From assembly GCA_001897155.1 (NCBI GenBank), contig MKSF01000029.1:1-64000 (forward strand): DNA of 64,000 nucleotides, read 5' to 3'. This document shows, piece by piece, positions 42,258 to 51,638 of this stretch. The position numbers and the translations under genes are program-made. Within the stretch, counting starts at the first letter, position 1; every line of letters begins with the position of its first letter. The notes beneath the pieces are model-generated. The model saw nothing but the letters and a program-made list of their open reading frames with translations, was not told where the DNA came from and ran no database searches. The DNA is from Bacteroidetes bacterium 47-18. GTDB taxonomy: Bacteria > Bacteroidota > Bacteroidia > Chitinophagales > Chitinophagaceae.

Positions 42258-43517
42258 TTACCTGGTAAGCTGTGTGAGAGCTGTTTCCAGTTGGTCGAAA
42301 GCCTGCTGCAGGTCGTCCATAGTGCAGGTGCCCACACTGACGCGGTACCAGGGATTATTCCTGTCGGCGCCGAAGCAGTTGAAAGGCACAATAGCCAGTT
42401 TGGCTTCGGAAAGGATAAATTGCGTGACATCAGACTGGTTGTCCAGCATAATGTCCCTGTAGCGATATCCTTTGAAGTCCAGCTTTATGGTCAGGTAAAG
42501 GGCGGCCTGTGGTGCAATGGCATCCACCGGCAAACCAGCCGCTTTCATTTTCATGATCCTGCTATAGATATATTCCAGGCGTTCCTGCAATCCTTTCTTT
42601 AAGCCGGCCAGGTAAGTATCCACTGCCTGGTGATCGTTCAGGAATTGCGCGGTGGCTATCTGTTCCGCTAAAGGTGCCCAGGCGCCTATATGGCTCAGGA
42701 AAGCCCTGATCTTGCCTATTACGTCCTTAGGGCCTAAAGCCCAGCCTACCCTTACCCCTGTAGCGGCGAATGCTTTTGAAATGCCGTCCACGAAAATGCT
42801 GTACGCTTTGATGTCGGGTACCAGGCTGACAGGATTGTGATGCTCCACATCACCATAGGTGAGCGTCCAGTACATCTGGTCGAACATGATATAGAGCTTC
42901 TTTTCATCAGCTCCCCTGGAACGGTTCTCTTCCAGTACCAGGTTGCAGATACGGATGAGCTCCTCTTTGTCCAGTGTAGTGCCGGTAGGATTCTGCGGGG
43001 AACATAAGCACAATAAAGCCGCGCCCTTCAGATGGGGAGCAATATCCGCTGCCGTAGGCATGAAGTTATTCTCTGGCGTCACTTCCAGGATGCAATGTTT
43101 GCCCGCATTCATATGCGTGTAGTGGTTATTGTTCCAGGAAGGAACGGTATAGATCACCTTATCTCCCGGGTCTACCAGTGTTTTGAAGATCGTATAGATG
43201 ATAGGACGGCCGCCGCTGGATATCTGTATCTCCTCATTGCTGAAGTCAATATTGAAAACCCTTCTGAACCAGTCTCCTACAGCCTGCCTTAAGGGCAGAA
43301 TGCCATCGCCCGGCGGGTAATTGGTCTGTTTATCCTGGTATGCTTTAATGATGAATGTTTCTAACTCCTGAGGAATAGGGAATATCTGAGGATCAAAATC
43401 GCCGATCGTATAATTGAAGATCTGCTCACCCCTGCTTTTTCGTAAATTGATCTCATTGCCTAATTTGACTATTTCAGAACCCACCAACGAATCAGCCAGT
43501 ACGCTTAATTTACTCAT
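42258..43517 (-). CDS. PLP-dependent aminotransferase, class I/II
   Basis: The 419-residue protein has the fold type I aminotransferase landmarks: TNYPPGDGILPLRQAV, SSGGRPIIYTIFKTL, LCSPQNPTGT, the Asp/Tyr pair in YIMFDQMYW, and the PLP-binding Lys in DGISKAFAATGVRVGW, with an Arg near the C-terminus (NPWYRVSVG) for the substrate carboxylate. It is likely an aspartate- or aromatic-type aminotransferase; the exact substrate is not readable. It stands alone with its own terminator. Confidence 0.9.
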   Translation of the reverse strand: MSKLSVLADSLVGSEIVKLGNEINLRKSRGEQIFNYTIGDFDPQIFPIPQELETFIIKAYQDKQTNYPPGDGILPLRQAVGDWFRRVFNIDFSNEEIQISSGGRPIIYTIFKTLVDPGDKVIYTVPSWNNNHYTHMNAGKHCILEVTPENNFMPTAADIAPHLKGAALLCLCSPQNPTGTTLDKEELIRICNLVLEENRSRGADEKKLYIMFDQMYWTLTYGDVEHHNPVSLVPDIKAYSIFVDGISKAFAATGVRVGWALGPKDVIGKIRAFLSHIGAWAPLAEQIATAQFLNDHQAVDTYLAGLKKGLQERLEYIYSRIMKMKAAGLPVDAIAPQAALYLTIKLDFKGYRYRDIMLDNQSDVTQFILSEAKLAIVPFNCFGADRNNPWYRVSVGTCTMDDLQQAFDQLETALTQLTR

Positions 43518-43686
43518 AGATTTCTTGTATTGATGATTTATCGTGCAAAAATAGCGATAAACCCCTGTGATACCGAATTATACCTAGGTAAGATAGGTAA
43601 ATTAATTTATAAAATATAATTTTTTAGTGTTATTTTTAGCGTCAGATTGATAATGATTTGGTAATAATACAGAAACATAAAACGCT

Positions 43687-45666
43687 ATGAAACAGTTTTT
43701 ACTATCGTGTTCTTTAGCAGTGCTGGCGGGTGGTGTCTGGGCGGCCCCCAATGATACAACCATCGTCCGCACGCACAACGCTACACAGCTTTCCTGGTAC
43801 GGAGATTATGATGAGTCGGTCACCTTTCCTGACGGCACTGTCTCTTACCGGAAAATAGTGATGGAATTCAATGTAGGCAAGTATGCCTGCCCGGGCTATG
43901 ATCCCAACAACCCCGGCGAGGGATCCACCCAGACCGGATGGTGCGCAGACTGGGATTACGATGTGCATGTGCTGGCTATGACACCCGCCGGCGATACCAT
44001 TGAGCTGGGCCGCCTTATAACCCCTTACGCCAATTCCAATAATGTCAGTACGCCTGCCAACTGGAACCATTCTTACCTGTTCGATGTGACGGATTATTAT
44101 CCTATACTTAAAGATGACGTTACCATAAGGATACATTATTCCGGTTATTCCGGCGGTTTTACAGGGACCATTAATTTCCATATGATAGAGGGCACCAGGC
44201 CGCGGGATGTGATAGGGATCACACCTTTATGGAGAAAAGGATATGCCTACGGGAACAGCTCCAATCCTATCAACGACGCGGTAGATGAGAAGAATCTGAC
44301 TGTACCCGCTAACGCCACACAGGCGGAGATGAAGTTTATCATTACGGGTCACGGCGGTGATAGCCAGGAGAACTGCGCGGAGTTCTGCCGCAAATGGTAT
44401 TCCGTAAAGGAGAACGGTGTGCTGGGGCCGGTGAATTATATCTGGAGGGACAATTGCGGTAAAAACTTCCTGTACCCGCAATCCGGCACCTGGATATATA
44501 GCAGGGCCAACTGGTGTCCTGGTGACCTGGTACAGACCCGTATCCATCCTATCAGCAGTGCTGCTATTGCTAACGGCAGCTTCGACCTGGATGTGAATTT
44601 CCAGAATTACAACTATACAGGTTCCAATCCCCAGGCTTCCTATAAGGTATCCGCTGATGTTTTCTTCTTCGGGGATTATAACAAAAGTGTAGATGCAGGC
44701 ATCGAGGCCATTATCAGTCCTAACAGCGATGTTACCTACAACCGGGAGAACCCTGTTTGTAAAGAAGGAAAGATTCTTATCAAAAATTTCGGTGCAACTA
44801 CCCTTACATCCGTATCCTTCAAGTATGGTGTGAACGGCAACCAGGCGTCCGCTTATACCTGGAACGGTTCACTGGCCTCGAACCAGGAGCAGGAGATCTA
44901 CCTGCCGGTTTCCGATATTATTGGAGGATTAAGCGGCACGAATACTTTTACGGTTTCTATAGATAAAGTGAACGGTAACCCCGATGAAGATGAGTATAAT
45001 AATAATATGACCGTGGATTTTGATGCGGTATCCGACTGGGAAAAAGGAGAATTCCTTGTAGAACTGAAATCTCCCGGTAATTACGGCGGGGTGATGCCCG
45101 TAGGCTATAAGGTAACAGATGAGAACAATAATGTTGTTTTTGATACGGTTTACAGGGTAAATGAGGCACTGAATACCCATGTGCTGAAACTGCCTAATGG
45201 CTGCTATACACTGGAATTTACGGCATCCAGGAATATGGGGCTTAGCTTCTTTAATGCTTTTACAAGAGGCTATTTCAGGGTCTTCAATGTCCGTGAGGGC
45301 AATGCAAGGATTCCGATACCCAAAGTAGACCTGGGCGGAGGCTATTATGAAGGCAATGTAGGAGCCGGTTTCACCCATCATTTCCGTGTTGTCAACTCGA
45401 CCGTAAGCGTGCCTGAGTTTGCTCCTTTGGCAGGTGTGAATATTTATCCGAACCCGTCCGTCGGTGTATTAAACATTGACATCGCCGGGTCCGGTAAGGA
45501 AGCGGTACAGGTAGAGGTGTTCAATGCCATCGGTCAGCGGGTCCATGTGTTACAAAGTAATGACCACCAGTTGGTGATCGATACCCGGAACTGGACCAGC
45601 GGTATCTATACGGTAAGGGTACAGGCCGGTAAGCAGACCCTGGTTGAAAAGGTTGTGGTACAATAA
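43687..45666 (+). CDS. PNGase F-like glycosidase with T9SS type A sorting domain
   Basis: After a signal peptide (MKQFLLSCSLAVLAGGVWA) the protein has CPGYDPNN...CADWDYDVHVLAM and a C-terminal half MKFIITGHGGDSQENCAEFCRKWYSVKENG and IWRDNCGKNFLYPQSGTWIYSRANWCPGD, which match the two eight-stranded jelly rolls of peptide-N-glycosidase F. PNGase F cleaves the bond between Asn and the first GlcNAc of N-glycans. The last 75 residues (VNIYPNPSVGVLNIDI...GIYTVRVQAGKQTLVEKVVVQ) are a type A sorting domain, so the enzyme is secreted by T9SS. Extra Ig-like domains lie between. A strong terminator follows. Confidence 0.87.
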   Translation: MKQFLLSCSLAVLAGGVWAAPNDTTIVRTHNATQLSWYGDYDESVTFPDGTVSYRKIVMEFNVGKYACPGYDPNNPGEGSTQTGWCADWDYDVHVLAMTPAGDTIELGRLITPYANSNNVSTPANWNHSYLFDVTDYYPILKDDVTIRIHYSGYSGGFTGTINFHMIEGTRPRDVIGITPLWRKGYAYGNSSNPINDAVDEKNLTVPANATQAEMKFIITGHGGDSQENCAEFCRKWYSVKENGVLGPVNYIWRDNCGKNFLYPQSGTWIYSRANWCPGDLVQTRIHPISSAAIANGSFDLDVNFQNYNYTGSNPQASYKVSADVFFFGDYNKSVDAGIEAIISPNSDVTYNRENPVCKEGKILIKNFGATTLTSVSFKYGVNGNQASAYTWNGSLASNQEQEIYLPVSDIIGGLSGTNTFTVSIDKVNGNPDEDEYNNNMTVDFDAVSDWEKGEFLVELKSPGNYGGVMPVGYKVTDENNNVVFDTVYRVNEALNTHVLKLPNGCYTLEFTASRNMGLSFFNAFTRGYFRVFNVREGNARIPIPKVDLGGGYYEGNVGAGFTHHFRVVNSTVSVPEFAPLAGVNIYPNPSVGVLNIDIAGSGKEAVQVEVFNAIGQRVHVLQSNDHQLVIDTRNWTSGIYTVRVQAGKQTLVEKVVVQ

Positions 45667-45688
45667 GTTATTAAATGAGCAGTATACA

Positions 45689-45714
45689 AAGGCCCCGATA
45701 CCGGGGCCTTTTTT
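45689..45714 (+). terminator. rho-independent terminator
   Basis: AAGGCCCCG pairs with CGGGGCCTT around a 4-nt loop and is followed by a T tract. It follows the PNGase F-like stop by about 20 bp. Confidence 0.95.
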
Positions 45715-45719
45715 AGTGT

Positions 45720-46410
45720 GTGGCCCTGTTACGCTTCCTTCAGAATGGCCTTTATTATTTAATGGCTTACACATCCTGCTGTCATTTCGAGCGAAATACA
45801 ATGGAGCCGGGAAATCTCTGTGGTAGTTGCTGGAATAGCATTAGTTTTACCCTTCGACAAGCTCAGGGTGACAGCTTTATTGATTGTCAGGCTGAGCTCC
45901 GTCGAAGCCTCATTACGGCGACAGTCCTGAGCTTGTTTCATTACGTTACGCTTCCTTCAGAATGGCCTTTATTATTGAATGGCTTACACATCCTGTTGTC
46001 ATTTCGAGCGAAACGCAATGAAGTCGATAAATCTCTGTTGTGGTGGGTGATGTGGCATTGGCTTTACCCTTCGACAGGCTCAGGATGACAGCTTTATTGA
46101 TTGTCAGGCTGAGCTCCGTCGAAGCCTCATTACGGCGACAGTCCTGAGCTTGTTTCATTACTGTTGCGCTTCCTTCAGAATGGCCTTTATTATTTAATGG
46201 CTTACACACCTTCCTGCTGTCATTTCGAGCGAAATACAATGGAGCCGGGAAATCTCTGTTGTGGTGGATGTAATAGCATTGGCTTTTACCCTTCGACAGG
46301 CTCAGGGTGACAAAGTATTCCGCAACTGTCAGGCTGAGCCCTGTCAAAGCCATTATCAATCACATTTTGACAAGCTCAATGTGACACACAGGCTCATGGT
46401 GACAGAGAGA
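45720..46410. repeat. tandem array of ~217-bp REP-like units
   Basis: Three units, marked by CAGAATGGCCTTTATTA at 45741, 45958 and 46176 (period 217-218). They share CCCTTCGACA and TCATTTCGAGCG modules with the array at 41-42 kb but carry their own segments (GGCGACAGTCCTGAGCTTG). Confidence 0.88.
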
Positions 46411-46433
46411 ATAGGAAAAAAATAAGGTTCCGC

Positions 46434-47357
46434 TTAACCGGCACAGGACGCTACTTCCCTGCTTTGCTGCATCTGGTAAGTTTTGGGAGTGGTACCCACC
46501 ATCCTTTTGAATATCTTGATAAAATAATTGGTATCCGAGAAGCCTGTCTGGAAAGCGACCTCGCTGATATTCTTATATTGCAGGAGCAGTTGCTTGGCTC
46601 TCCTGATGCGCTCCTTTAAAATAAAATCATTGGGCGAGATACCCAGCTCCTGTTTGAATAATTTATAAAAATTGGACTTGCTGAGATGGGCAAGCCTGGC
46701 CAGCATATCTATCTTTAATTTCTCGTGCAGGTTGTTTCTGATGTACTGCAGCAGCTCTGCAAACCGGCCTCTCACATGTCCCTGCCGTACCAGCTCCTGT
46801 GCCTGGGAATGCATAAGCCTTATGACCAGCTCCTTCATCGCCAGGTCCACCAACTGGTCTTTATAAAGGCTGTCTTCCATCATGATCCTCAATATATTAT
46901 TGGTAGCCCCTGCCAGCCCGGTATTATTGGTCACTACAAACACATCCGGTTCTATATACCACCGGCTGCCGTCGTTTATTTTCTGCTGCCGGACATTCTG
47001 GGTGTACAGGATATCTGCCAGGTAATCCTCGTTAATGGAAAGGGCCATACATTGCGACGGCTGGGCATCAGCTTCCGGGAAGTCGATCAGCATTTCCTCT
47101 CCGGGCGCTACCAGTACCGAAGAGCCGGGCAGGTAAGAAAAGACGGGCGTTTTATCCCCCACCTTCACAAGCTTCTTACCCTGTATCATAGAGGTAAAGG
47201 TAAGGTTGTCAAACCTTAAGGACACATTATGCGAGGTCTGGTGGGTTTCAAAGATATACAGCTCACAGATGTCTGTATTGTAAGTGGTCTTAAACTCCAC
47301 CAGCGTATCCATTTGTTGCTTTTGCCGTAGTGGCAATGCTGCTATCCGGTGTGCCAT
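46434..47357 (-). CDS. AraC-family transcriptional regulator
   Basis: The C-terminal 100 residues hold the double helix-turn-helix of AraC proteins (KIDMLARLAHLSKSNFYKLFKQELGISPNDFILKERI and NISEVAFQTGFSDTNYFIKIFKRMVGTTPKTY). The N-terminal part (residues 20-180) is the cupin-like AraC_N sensor domain. It is divergent from the aldehyde dehydrogenase gene across 200 bp, so it probably controls that gene in response to an aldehyde or alcohol. An inverted ATAGTACTAT (47471-47480) is a candidate operator. Confidence 0.9.
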   Translation of the reverse strand: MAHRIAALPLRQKQQMDTLVEFKTTYNTDICELYIFETHQTSHNVSLRFDNLTFTSMIQGKKLVKVGDKTPVFSYLPGSSVLVAPGEEMLIDFPEADAQPSQCMALSINEDYLADILYTQNVRQQKINDGSRWYIEPDVFVVTNNTGLAGATNNILRIMMEDSLYKDQLVDLAMKELVIRLMHSQAQELVRQGHVRGRFAELLQYIRNNLHEKLKIDMLARLAHLSKSNFYKLFKQELGISPNDFILKERIRRAKQLLLQYKNISEVAFQTGFSDTNYFIKIFKRMVGTTPKTYQMQQSREVASCAG

Positions 47358-47470
47358 AGGATAAATTTAGAGACCCTAATTTAGCGATTTTCAGGGTAAC
47401 CCAGGCGATTTTTAGTGTTAAATTAATAAGCAACTGACCCTACGGCGCTGCCTTTTCCCGTTTTTGGAGT

Positions 47471-47480
47471 ATAGTACTAT
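47471..47480. promoter_or_regulatory. palindrome in the AraC/aldehyde dehydrogenase gap
   Basis: ATAGTACTAT is a perfect 10-bp palindrome 75 bp upstream of the dehydrogenase start. It could be an operator for the divergent AraC regulator. Confidence 0.3.
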
Positions 47481-47554
47481 TTTATAGGACGATTTTCCTA
47501 TTTAAAAGACCGGAAGCCGGATAACTTTAGAGGTAAACAAAAAACAGGAAAATT

Positions 47555-49057
47555 ATGTCTCAAGTAGTTTCACGTCCCTCCTTCTGGGAGCAGTATGACA
47601 ATTTTATCAATGGAACCTGGACAGTCCCGTCCGGCGGTAAATATTTTGATGTGGTGTCGCCCGTAGATGGTAAGGTCTTTACCAGGGTGGCGCATTCCAA
47701 TAAAGAAGATATTGAACTGGCTGTAAATGCCGCGCATAACGCGTTCCAGACCTGGAAAGATACTTCCGCGACGGAGCGGAGCATTATCCTGAACAAGATA
47801 GCAGACAGGCTGGAAGAGAACCTGGCTTACCTGGCCGCTGTGGAAACGATAGATAACGGTAAGGCCATCCGCGAAACCCTGAATGCCGATCTGCCGCTGG
47901 CCATAGACCATTTCCGGTATTTCGCCGGTGTTATCAGGGCGGAAGAAGGATCCATCAGCGAGCTGGATAAAGATACGGTATCCATCATTGTACACGAGCC
48001 TATCGGCGTGGTGGCCCAGATCATCCCATGGAATTTCCCGATACTGATGGCCGTATGGAAGCTGGCGCCGGCGCTGGCTGCCGGTAACTGCGTGGTCTTA
48101 AAGCCCGCTGAAAGCACACCCGTTTCCATCATGGTGCTGATGGAGCTGATCAAAGACCTGCTTCCTGCCGGTGTGGTCAATATTGTAAACGGTTTCGGCG
48201 CAGAGCTGGGCCGCGCCCTGGTGACGCATCCCAAAGTGGCCAAGGCCGCCTTTACCGGCTCTACGGCTACAGGACGCCTTGTCATGCAATATGCCACTGA
48301 AAACATCATTCCCGTGACCCTGGAGCTGGGCGGTAAGTCCCCGAACATTTTCTTTGAATCGGTCATGGATGCGGATGATGCCTTCCTGGATAAAGCCATT
48401 GAAGGCGCAGTATTGTTTGCGCTCAACCAGGGAGAGATCTGCACCTGCCCTTCCCGCCTGCTGATCCAGGAATCCATTTATGACAGGTTTATCAGCCGCG
48501 TCCTGGAAAGGGTAAAGGCTATCAAGACCGGTAACCCGCTGGACCCGTCCGTCATGATGGGCGCACAGGCTTCACAGATACAGAAGGATAAGATACTGTC
48601 TTATATCAGGCTGGGCAGGGAAGAAGGCGCGGAAGTACTGACAGGCGGTGATATAAACCCTATCGCCGGTTTTGAAGAAGGCTATTACATACAGCCGACG
48701 GTATTCAAAGGTCATAATAAGATGCGTATCTTCCAAGAAGAGATCTTCGGACCGGTGCTGGCTGTTACCACCTTTAAGGATGAAGCGGAAGCCATTGCCA
48801 TCGCCAATGATACGATGTATGGCCTGGGCGCCGGTGTCTGGACACGGGACGCTCACCAGTTGTACCAGATTCCGCGGGCGATACAGGCGGGCCGGGTGTG
48901 GGTGAACCAGTATCATGCCTACCCGGCAGGCGCGCCGTTCGGCGGGTATAAGCAGTCGGGCATCGGCCGTGAGAATCACAAAATGATGCTCGGGCATTAC
49001 AGGCAGGCCAAGAATATGCTGATCTCCTATAATAAGAATAAATTAGGGTTTTTCTAA
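47555..49057 (+). CDS. NAD-dependent aldehyde dehydrogenase
   Basis: The 500-residue protein shows the aldehyde dehydrogenase signatures: [43 protein letters not shown], the general-base Glu in [12 protein letters not shown], the catalytic Cys in [15 protein letters not shown], and [12 protein letters not shown]. The C-terminal [15 protein letters not shown] is typical of the acetaldehyde dehydrogenase (ExaC/AldB) group. With the DUF779 gene downstream and an AraC regulator upstream, it fits an alcohol or aldehyde oxidation unit. Confidence 0.93.
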   Translation: MSQVVSRPSFWEQYDNFINGTWTVPSGGKYFDVVSPVDGKVFTRVAHSNKEDIELAVNAAHNAFQTWKDTSATERSIILNKIADRLEENLAYLAAVETIDNGKAIRETLNADLPLAIDHFRYFAGVIRAEEGSISELDKDTVSIIVHEPIGVVAQIIPWNFPILMAVWKLAPALAAGNCVVLKPAESTPVSIMVLMELIKDLLPAGVVNIVNGFGAELGRALVTHPKVAKAAFTGSTATGRLVMQYATENIIPVTLELGGKSPNIFFESVMDADDAFLDKAIEGAVLFALNQGEICTCPSRLLIQESIYDRFISRVLERVKAIKTGNPLDPSVMMGAQASQIQKDKILSYIRLGREEGAEVLTGGDINPIAGFEEGYYIQPTVFKGHNKMRIFQEEIFGPVLAVTTFKDEAEAIAIANDTMYGLGAGVWTRDAHQLYQIPRAIQAGRVWVNQYHAYPAGAPFGGYKQSGIGRENHKMMLGHYRQAKNMLISYNKNKLGFF

Positions 49058-49107
49058 GCATTCCCGGCAACTCAAAGCAGCTTTCTGAAAAGCCGCTTCC
49101 TCCTATA

Positions 49108-49130
49108 TTGTCACATTGAGCCTGTCGAAA
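49108..49130. repeat. isolated half of the REP-like repeat
   Basis: TCACATTGAGCCTGTCGAAA, the same module as in the tandem arrays, without a nearby inverted partner. Confidence 0.55.
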
Positions 49131-49147
49131 TGTGTTATGTATGGATC

Positions 49148-49194
49148 AACAGCCCTGTCAATATTCCGATGTAGCGCAATATGACAGGGTTGTT
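49148..49194 (+). terminator. terminator-like hairpin after the aldehyde dehydrogenase
   Basis: AACAGCCCTGTCA pairs with TGACAGGGTTGTT (one mismatch) around a long loop that itself contains AATATT-like complementarity, followed by TTTGCTTT. Confidence 0.6.
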
Positions 49195-49302
49195 TGCTTT
49201 AAAGAACAGTTGCTTTGCTTTTATAAACCCCTGCCGGCCGGCAAACACTGGACAAATACCGGTACAGGGTTATTGGTTATTTAATACATCAAAATTCAGA
49301 AT

Positions 49303-49677
49303 ATGGCAACAAGATTAAGTGTAACCTCCGCTGCCTTGGACGTCATCCGGCAACTGTCCGCTATCCACGGGGACCTGATGTTTTACCAGGCGGGAGGATG
49401 CTGTGAAGGTACGCAGCCGCAATGCTTTGAAAAAGGCGGCTATTTTCCCAGGACTAATGATGCTATGATCGGCACCATTGAAGGATATGAGTTCTGGATT
49501 GACAGGGACCTGTTTGAGTATTGGAAATACGCCCATTTTGAGCTGGATATCACGGACGGATGGGGACCGGGCGGCTTTTCTCTTGAGACACCGCTGGGCA
49601 AGACATTTAAGGTGAATTATACGCTCTTTACGGAAGCGGAGCTGGCAGATCTGGCGCCGGTAAAAAGAATGGAGTAA
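49303..49677 (+). CDS. DUF779 protein
   Basis: The 124-residue protein has FYQAGGCCEGTQPQCF and GPGGFSLETPLGKTF, the DUF779 pattern with conserved paired Cys. Genes of this family are repeatedly found beside aldehyde dehydrogenases of the ExaC type, as here (245 bp downstream). The Cys may bind a metal. Role unknown. Confidence 0.9.
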   Translation: MATRLSVTSAALDVIRQLSAIHGDLMFYQAGGCCEGTQPQCFEKGGYFPRTNDAMIGTIEGYEFWIDRDLFEYWKYAHFELDITDGWGPGGFSLETPLGKTFKVNYTLFTEAELADLAPVKRME

Positions 49678-49735
49678 CAGGCAGGAGCATGCTCTTTTCG
49701 TCCGGATATGGCCCTGCCTGTATGCTTTATATTTT

Positions 49736-50575
49736 TTACAGCTCTTCTAAGGTGAGCAACTGACCGGTCTTGATACCCTTGTCAGTACGCTGCAGGCTGC
49801 ACATCTCGTTGACGGCGTCATGCTCAAAATACAACAGCCAGTTCTCTGCCTGTGCCGCGGTCAGCAGCCGCTCTTTTTCATCCAGGGTCAGCAGCGGTCT
49901 TGTATCATAGGCCATCACCCAGGGAATGGGAAGATGGGCCACGGAAGGCAAGAGGTCTGCGCAATACAGGATGTGCTGATCCTTATAGTCCAGGAACGGC
50001 AGCATCATGGATTCCGTATGACCGTGCACGAATTTGACCTTAAATCCTTCGGCAAATTGAAAATTCTCTTCGGTAGGAATAAATTGCAACTGACCGCTTT
50101 CCTGGATCGGCAGTATATTCTCTTTCAGAAAAGAGGCCTTTTCCCTGCCATTGGGATGCACCGCCCAGTCCCAGTGCCGTTCATTGCTCCAGTAAGTGGC
50201 ATTCTTAAAGGCAGGCAGCAGCTGCTCTCCTGATCTTACGATGGCTCCGCCCACATGATCAAAATGCAGGTGGGTCAGGAAAACGTCCGTGATATCATCG
50301 GTACTGAGGCCTATCCTGTGCAGGGAGCCCTGGAGGCTGCCCTCCCCGTGAAGGTGATAATGCCCGAAGAACCTGGCATCCTGCTTATCGCCTATGCCCG
50401 TATCGATCAATATCCTCCTGTTGCCGGTCTCCACAAGGAGACACCGCATTTTCCAGCTACACAGGTTGTTCTCGTCAGCAGGGTTATGCTTTTGCCACAG
50501 CGATTTGGGCACTACGCCGTGCATAGCGCCGCCGTCCAGCTTAAAATTGCCTGTATCAACAGTATATAAGTTCAT
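49736..50575 (-). CDS. MBL-fold metallo-hydrolase
   Basis: The zinc motif HLHFDH (H-x-H-x-D-H) follows DVFLT, and further metal ligands are likely the His of FVHGHTESM and the Asp of YCADLLP. The ATG at 50575 gives 279 residues and the natural first strand (MNLYTVDTGNF); the frame upstream overlaps the nadC control region. Related proteins include lactonases and quorum-quenching enzymes; the substrate is not known. It is divergent from nadC. Confidence 0.9.
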   Translation of the reverse strand: MNLYTVDTGNFKLDGGAMHGVVPKSLWQKHNPADENNLCSWKMRCLLVETGNRRILIDTGIGDKQDARFFGHYHLHGEGSLQGSLHRIGLSTDDITDVFLTHLHFDHVGGAIVRSGEQLLPAFKNATYWSNERHWDWAVHPNGREKASFLKENILPIQESGQLQFIPTEENFQFAEGFKVKFVHGHTESMMLPFLDYKDQHILYCADLLPSVAHLPIPWVMAYDTRPLLTLDEKERLLTAAQAENWLLYFEHDAVNEMCSLQRTDKGIKTGQLLTLEEL

Positions 50576-50770
50576 AATAGTGTATTTAGAAGCCTCTAAA
50601 TTACAAAATAGCCCTTTATTACCTTCCCTAAGCGACAGGTATTTTAAAGAATGTTGCACATCATATCCATTGATCACCTGCTGCACAGCGGTCACAGAAG
50701 CTTTTGCAGGCTGCCGGCGAACGGCAATAATTTCTGAACAGGGCTTAAGAAGTAATTGTATATTTAAAGT

Positions 50771-50778
50771 TATCTTTG
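50771..50778 (+). promoter_or_regulatory. -7 element of the nadC operon
   Basis: TATCTTTG, a perfect TAnnTTTG. A start site near 50785 excludes the long upstream frame and supports a start at TTG 50796 or GTG 50802, preceded by AAAGAAG. Confidence 0.55.
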
Positions 50779-50801
50779 TACCTGACCCAAAGAAGTTGCA
50801 G

Positions 50802-51638
50802 GTGGATATTCAGAATTTTATCAGGCTGGCTTTGGAAGAAGATATCAGGGACGGTGACCATTCCACCCTGTCTTCCATTCCCGCTTCCGAAACAGGCAAG
50901 GCAGTATTGAAGGTAAAGGAGAACGGTATCATTGCCGGGCTGGACGTGGCTAAGGCAGTCTTTGAATACCTTAATCCCGATACAGCTATCACTTTTTATA
51001 AAAAGGACGGCGATGCGGTTGTCAGCGGCGACCAGGCATTCCTCATGGAAACGGATGTGCATACCATATTGATGGGAGAACGGCTGGCGCTGAATATCAT
51101 GCAGCGTATGAGCGGCGTAGCTTCCCTGACCCGGCAGTACGTGGATAAGATACAGGGGTTTAATTGTACCGTGCTGGATACCCGCAAGACCACTCCTTTG
51201 TTCCGGCAGTTTGAAAAGGCCGCGGTAAGGACAGGCGGCGGTGCCAATCACCGGTTCGGGCTGTACGATATGATCATGCTGAAAGACAATCATATTGATT
51301 ACTGCGGCGGCATTACCCAGGCGATCATGAAAGCCCGGGAGTACCTGCAGCAGCGCCAGCTTTCCATAGGTATCGAAGTGGAGACCCGTAATATCCGGGA
51401 AGTGGAGGAAGCGCTTGCAGCAGGCGGCATACAGCGGATCATGTTCGATAATTTCACCCCAGAAGATATGTATGCCGCCGTTGATCTTGTGGATAACCTT
51501 TATGAAACGGAAGCATCCGGCGGCATTACCCTGGATAATATAGCGGCGTATGCAGCAACCGGTGTGCAATTTATTTCCGTAGGCGCCCTCACCCATCATT
51601 ACGTCAGCATGGACCTGAGCCTGAAAGCCGTAAAATGA
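50802..51638 (+). CDS. nadC: nicotinate-nucleotide diphosphorylase (carboxylating)
   Basis: The protein has the NadC landmarks LALEEDIRDGDHST, GERLALNIMQRMSGVAS, the conserved DTRKTTP, KAAVRTGGGANHRFGLYDMIMLKDNHI, the EVETR stretch and ASGGI near the end. It makes nicotinate mononucleotide from quinolinate and PRPP in NAD synthesis. No ATG fits; GTG at 50802 gives 278 residues, the normal length, and agrees with the promoter at 50771. The frame can be extended upstream to 50394, but that part is not expected to be translated. Its stop overlaps the next start (ATGA). Confidence 0.95.
   Translation: MDIQNFIRLALEEDIRDGDHSTLSSIPASETGKAVLKVKENGIIAGLDVAKAVFEYLNPDTAITFYKKDGDAVVSGDQAFLMETDVHTILMGERLALNIMQRMSGVASLTRQYVDKIQGFNCTVLDTRKTTPLFRQFEKAAVRTGGGANHRFGLYDMIMLKDNHIDYCGGITQAIMKAREYLQQRQLSIGIEVETRNIREVEEALAAGGIQRIMFDNFTPEDMYAAVDLVDNLYETEASGGITLDNIAAYAATGVQFISVGALTHHYVSMDLSLKAVK

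Noticed and set aside
50745-51599. A 284-codon minus-strand frame
   Set aside because: Shadow of nadC; composition and motifs support the plus strand only.
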